A stretch of DNA of 17,333 nucleotides from DATJYV01 sp035499415 (GTDB lineage: Bacteria > Bacteroidota > Ignavibacteria > UBA10030): contig DATJYV010000169.1 in NCBI GenBank assembly GCA_035499415.1, positions 1 to 17,333 on the forward strand, given 5' to 3'. The notes beneath the pieces were generated by a model, which saw nothing but the letters and a program-made list of their open reading frames with translations, made no database searches and was not told the origin of the DNA. Position 1 is the first letter of the stretch. Each line of letters starts with the position of its first letter. A program made the translations under genes and the position numbers. Shown one piece after another: positions 14,506 to 17,333 of this stretch.

Positions 14506-14535
14506 TTGACACGAATGCTGCGGTCAGAGCATAAT
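14506..14535 (+). promoter_or_regulatory. Sigma70-like promoter candidate, antisense to the end of ogt
   Basis: TTGACA (14506-14511) and CATAAT (14530-14535), separated by 18 bases, match the -35 fully and five of six bases of the -10. It points into the 3' end of ogt on the opposite strand, where no plus-strand gene follows. The match could be chance, and an FCB-group sigma factor would not necessarily use this consensus. Confidence 0.3.
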
Positions 14536-15036
14536 CGCCCCTTCGAGTCTCAACAGGAACTCTTTCGTTTTGATTCCTGCCGCATAGCCCCGCAGCCGGT
14601 CGTCGATGCCGAGAACGCGATGACAGGGAATGACGATCGGAAGAGGATTGGCGCCGTTGGCGCGGCCGACGGCCTGATAGGCGCCTTCGGTCCCCACCCT
14701 GTTGGCAAGGTCTTTGTACGAGATCGTTGTGCCATAGGGAACTTTTCGAAGTTCGGACCAGACGCGCCGTTGAAACGGAGTCCCGATCGGGTCGATCCGG
14801 CTATGGAACTTCACCAGACGCCGGTCGAAGTACCGATTGAGTTCGTCCGCGATGCGCCGGTTCCTGGTTGATGATTCCACGATTTCCGCTCCTTCTCCGT
14901 GGTGGGCGAGCCACGCAAGAAATTCCTTGCGCGTCTCTCCGGGAATGCAGATGCGGCAGACCCCTTTGCGCGTCGAAGCGACGTGAATCGTGCCGACTTT
15001 CGAAGAAAATGAGGTGGTGTAGATTTTCTTTTTCAC
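14524..15036 (-). CDS. ogt: Methylated-DNA-[protein]-cysteine S-methyltransferase (Ogt/MGMT)
   Basis: This suicide repair enzyme transfers alkyl groups from O6-alkylguanine to its own cysteine. The active site IVIPCHRVLG is intact with Cys138 (170-residue form). GTPFQRRVW, VPYGTTISYKDLA and VGRANGANPLP are the other conserved blocks; the usual Asn and Arg of the helix-turn-helix are present. The N-terminal domain (about residues 1-75) is degenerate, as is normal for Ogt. The start is unclear: GTG 15036 gives the 170-residue form and has a weak AGG upstream, while TTG 15060 would add eight residues without a ribosome site. It lies downstream of acs, same strand, and probably shares its transcript. 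Whether it is best called ogt or ada-C is not decidable. Cytoplasmic DNA repair. Confidence 0.93.
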   Translation of the reverse strand: MKKKIYTTSFSSKVGTIHVASTRKGVCRICIPGETRKEFLAWLAHHGEGAEIVESSTRNRRIADELNRYFDRRLVKFHSRIDPIGTPFQRRVWSELRKVPYGTTISYKDLANRVGTEGAYQAVGRANGANPLPIVIPCHRVLGIDDRLRGYAAGIKTKEFLLRLEGAIML

Positions 15037-15081
15037 GATGTGCCTGTGGTGGGGGTTCAATGGGGAGCGATTGAGAGTCTG

Positions 15082-17055
15082 CTATTCTTCTTCGCCCGCC
15101 CGCAGTTTCTCCAGGACCGAAAAATCCTCAAGCGTCGTCGTGTCTCCCGACACTGCCCCCGTCGAGGCGATCTCTCGAAGCAGCCGTCGCATGATTTTTC
15201 CGCTCCGCGTTTTTGGAAGCGCATCGGTAAACCGAATTTCATCCGGGCGGGCAAGCGCCCCGATTTCCTTTACGACGTGCTGGCGGAGTTCCTCCTTGAG
15301 CGCCGCGCTCGGCGCGCTGCCCCCTTCCAGCGTCACAAACGCACAGATCGAGGCTCCTTTCAGCTCATCCGGCTTCCCCACCACGGCGGCCTCTGCCACG
15401 GCATCGTGGCTCACGAGCGCGCTCTCAACCTCCGCGGTTCCCAGGCGGTGGCCCGCAACGTTGATCACATCATCGACCCTGCCCATAATCCAGAAGTAGC
15501 CATGTTCGTCCTTCCGGGCGCCGTCTCCCGTAAAATAGCATCCCTTGATTTCAGCCCAGTACTGGCGCTTGAAACGTTCCGGGTCGCCGTAGATCGTGCG
15601 CAACATCGACGGCCAGGGCCTTTTCACTACAAGGTATCCCCCTTCATTCCTGCCGACCGATTTTCCCTCTCTCGTGACAACGTCCACATCGATTCCCGGA
15701 AACGGGAGCGTCGCCGTCCCGGGCCTGGTCGGCGTGGCTCCCGGAAGCGGCGTGATCATGATGGCACCGGTTTCTGTTTGCCACCAGGTGTCGACAATGG
15801 GGCATCGCTCCTTGCCGATGATTCGATGATACCACATCCACGCCTCCGGATTGATCGGCTCGCCGACGGTGCCCAGGAGCCGGAGCGAGCTCAGGTCGTG
15901 CTTGAGCGGCCACTGTTCCCCCCACTTGATGAATGCCCGGATGGCCGTCGGCGCAGTGTAAAACACGTTCACCCGGTGACGGCTGATGATGCTCCAGAAC
16001 CGGTCGGGTTCCGGCCAGTTGGGAGCCCCCTCATACATTAACGACGTTGCTCCGTTTGCCAAAGGGCCGTACACCACGTACGAGTGACCCGTGACCCAGC
16101 CGATGTCCGCCGTGCACCAGTAGGTATCTGTATCCTTGAGGTCGAAGACCCAACGCGAGGTGATATAAACGCCGACAAGGTATCCGGCAGTCGAGTGCAA
16201 AACTCCTTTCGGCTTGCCCGTACTGCCGCTTGTGTACAGAATGAACAGCGGGTGCTCGGAGTCGAGCTTTTCCGGCTCGCAGATTTCGCTCGCCGTCTCC
16301 ATCAACCCATCCCACAAGTGATCCCTCCCGGGCTCGAGACGGATCTCGCTCCCCGTGCGCTTCAGCACCACAACGCTTTTGACCGATGGAGTATGCGGGA
16401 GAGCTTCGTCGACGTTTTTTTTCAACGGCACGACATTCCCACGCCGGAAACCCCCGTCCGCAGTGACGACGAGCTTCGCCTGGGCATCGGTGATACGGTC
16501 GACGAGTGCTTGAGAACTGAACCCGCCGAATATGATCGAATGAATCGCCCCGATCCGAGCGCATGCCAGCATGGCGATGGCAAGCTCCGGAACGAGCGGC
16601 ATGTATATGGCCACGCAATCCCCTTTCACGATCCCGAGCTGCTTCAGTACGTTGGCGAACTTGCAGACCTGCCGGTGGAGCTCCTGATAGGTCAGGATTC
16701 GCGTCTCGCCGGGTTCGCCCTCCCACACGATCGCCGCTTTGTTCTTGCGCCACGTCGAAAGATGCCTGTCAAGACAGTTGTACGAGACGTTGATCTTTCC
16801 GCCGACGAACCACTTGGCGAACGGCGACTTCCAGACAAGCACGCGCGTCCAACGCTTGAACCAGTCCAGTTCTTCGGCAATGCTTCCCCAGAATTTTTCC
16901 GGATCCCGCATGGAGCGTCGATAGATCGATTTGTACTCCGCAAACGACTTGATATGCGCCTCCCGGGAGAATTGAGGACGGGGTTTGAAGAGGCGTACCT
17001 CCTGGAGCACAGACGTGATCGTGCTTTGAACCTGATTGCGACGACTCGCAGCCAT
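15082..17055 (-). CDS. acsA: Acetyl-CoA synthetase (AMP-forming)
   Basis: Acs converts acetate, ATP and CoA to acetyl-CoA, AMP and pyrophosphate by way of acetyl-AMP. The protein is 657 residues, normal for Acs (E. coli 652). Motifs: ATP loop YTSGSTGKPKGV (274-285), DTWWQTETGAIM with the acyl-pocket tryptophan, YFTGDGARKDEHGYFWIMGRVDDVINVAGHRLGT in part (adenylate-forming hinge and A8), and KTRSGKIMRR near the end, with Lys620 equivalent to E. coli Lys609, the acetylation-controlled residue. ATG 17055 has GAGGA upstream. A frame extending to 17130 codes for a stretch with poor family fit and is rejected. A promoter candidate lies just upstream. The ogt gene follows after a 21-45 base gap depending on its start. 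Propionate could also be used; family members prefer acetate. Confidence 0.96.
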   Translation of the reverse strand: MAASRRNQVQSTITSVLQEVRLFKPRPQFSREAHIKSFAEYKSIYRRSMRDPEKFWGSIAEELDWFKRWTRVLVWKSPFAKWFVGGKINVSYNCLDRHLSTWRKNKAAIVWEGEPGETRILTYQELHRQVCKFANVLKQLGIVKGDCVAIYMPLVPELAIAMLACARIGAIHSIIFGGFSSQALVDRITDAQAKLVVTADGGFRRGNVVPLKKNVDEALPHTPSVKSVVVLKRTGSEIRLEPGRDHLWDGLMETASEICEPEKLDSEHPLFILYTSGSTGKPKGVLHSTAGYLVGVYITSRWVFDLKDTDTYWCTADIGWVTGHSYVVYGPLANGATSLMYEGAPNWPEPDRFWSIISRHRVNVFYTAPTAIRAFIKWGEQWPLKHDLSSLRLLGTVGEPINPEAWMWYHRIIGKERCPIVDTWWQTETGAIMITPLPGATPTRPGTATLPFPGIDVDVVTREGKSVGRNEGGYLVVKRPWPSMLRTIYGDPERFKRQYWAEIKGCYFTGDGARKDEHGYFWIMGRVDDVINVAGHRLGTAEVESALVSHDAVAEAAVVGKPDELKGASICAFVTLEGGSAPSAALKEELRQHVVKEIGALARPDEIRFTDALPKTRSGKIMRRLLREIASTGAVSGDTTTLEDFSVLEKLRAGEEE

Positions 17056-17101
17056 GGATTTCCTCAAATGTAAAATGACAAGACGTGCCGAAGGAAGGAA
17101 A

Positions 17102-17130
17102 ATGATAAGTAAAACAGCGAATAAAGGCAA
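17102..17130 (-). promoter_or_regulatory. Sigma70-like promoter candidate for acsA
   Basis: On the minus strand TTGCCT (17125-17130) and TATCAT (17102-17107) are spaced by 17 bases: four of six and five of six matches to consensus. The transcript would begin about 17095, giving a leader of about 40 bases before ATG 17055 and its GAGGA site. It lies downstream of the terminator at 17180-17204, as expected for an independent unit. Confidence 0.45.
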
Positions 17131-17179
17131 GAATATGCCTTGTCGGGTAGAGATTCAGTTTGAAGGGAGGAATGGAAAT

Positions 17180-17204
17180 GAAAAAGCCCTCGACAAGAGG
17201 GCTT
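17180..17204 (-). terminator. Intrinsic terminator upstream of acsA
   Basis: On the minus strand AAGCCCTC and GAGGGCTT form a perfect eight-pair stem around a five-base loop (TTGTC), followed directly by a run of T residues (the stem's final TT plus TTT, then C). This is a clear rho-independent terminator. It would end a transcript arriving from the right edge, or could attenuate a long acs transcript. Confidence 0.75.
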
Positions 17205-17227
17205 GGAGTTTCGATCATCGATCTTGG

Positions 17228-17333
17228 TTAGGATAGCCAATAGCCTGCAACCAATCCAATCCATCCGCAAGGAACCTTTAGTACGTTATCGTCAAATCTT
17301 GAGGGGAATAAGAAGTTGGGGGCAGAAAATATA
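17228..17333 (-). CDS. Possible 3' end of a gene entering from the right edge
   Basis: A minus-strand frame is open from the window edge for 34 codons to TAA at 17228-17230, ending DDNVLKVPCGWIGLVAGYWLS. The stop lies 23 bases before the intrinsic terminator, as a true gene end would. The codon choice is more A/T-rich than the neighbours, and 34 codons can be open by chance. No family is recognised. Confidence 0.3.
   Translation of the reverse strand, partial: IFSAPNFLFPSRFDDNVLKVPCGWIGLVAGYWLS

Noticed and set aside
13057..14871. A 604-codon plus-strand open frame opposite pcrA and ogt
   Set aside because: It lies wholly antisense to two well-supported enzymes, shows no recognisable domain, and is explained by the G/C-rich third positions of those genes.
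15040..16041. A 333-codon plus-strand open frame opposite acsA
   Set aside because: Shadow of acsA; it also crosses the acsA-ogt junction without respect for gene boundaries.
17064..17270. A 68-codon minus-strand open frame upstream of acsA
   Set aside because: It runs through the intrinsic terminator and the candidate acs promoter, and has no ribosome site or domain.
17205..17333. Possible tRNA in the right-edge segment
   Set aside because: GGTTCC-like bases are present, but no acceptor or anticodon stem could be folded around them.

Overview
The window is a gene-dense stretch of a bacterial chromosome. It leans towards high G+C, uses GTG and TTG as well as ATG starts, and has mostly tight spacing. 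No phage, transposon, CRISPR, rRNA or tRNA signal was seen. The gene content fits the Bacteroidota/Ignavibacteria side of the FCB group best: a SUF-only Fe-S operon with SufU, bacillithiol synthesis by BshA, an Rrf2 regulator and a PuuD-type membrane domain. This taxonomic call is an inference from gene content, not a database result.

Region 1 (1-1286, minus strand) holds the 5' part of a secreted protein resembling M28 metallopeptidases. It lies downstream of a membrane protein of the urate hydroxylase PuuD N-terminal family, and a UUCG-loop hairpin separates the two. Region 2 (1473-8484, minus strand) is the core of the window. It is one apparent nine-gene SUF operon in the order rrf2, an unrecognised 141-residue gene, sufB, sufC, sufD, sufS, sufU, an A-type carrier (sufA-like) and sufT. 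SufS and SufU supply persulfide sulfur, SufBCD is the scaffold with its ATPase, the A-type protein carries clusters, SufT assists maturation, and the Rrf2 protein probably senses cluster status and represses its own operon. Gaps run from a 4-bp overlap to 53 bp, so all nine are probably co-transcribed. An inverted repeat sits directly upstream of rrf2.

Region 3 (8653-12125, plus strand) is divergent from the SUF operon. It holds a two-gene ABC-2 type transporter (ATPase and permease with a TGATG overlap), then bshA (first step of bacillithiol synthesis), then a small protein with a recognisable PD-(D/E)XK nuclease-type motif. A second, Fur-like imperfect palindrome lies in the divergent intergenic region. 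Region 4 (12097-17055, minus strand) is pcrA/uvrD helicase, an ogt-type O6-alkylguanine-DNA alkyltransferase and acetyl-CoA synthetase. pcrA overlaps the nuclease-like gene tail to tail by 29 bp. The right edge carries an acs promoter candidate, a strong intrinsic terminator and a possible 3' end of another gene.

Most of the window is ordinary housekeeping. The least explained parts are the cysteine-free protein inside the SUF operon (7637-8062), the small PD-(D/E)XK-like protein (11640-12125), the PuuD-like membrane domain with no cytochrome or purine genes near it, and the two palindromes in the rrf2/ABC intergenic region.
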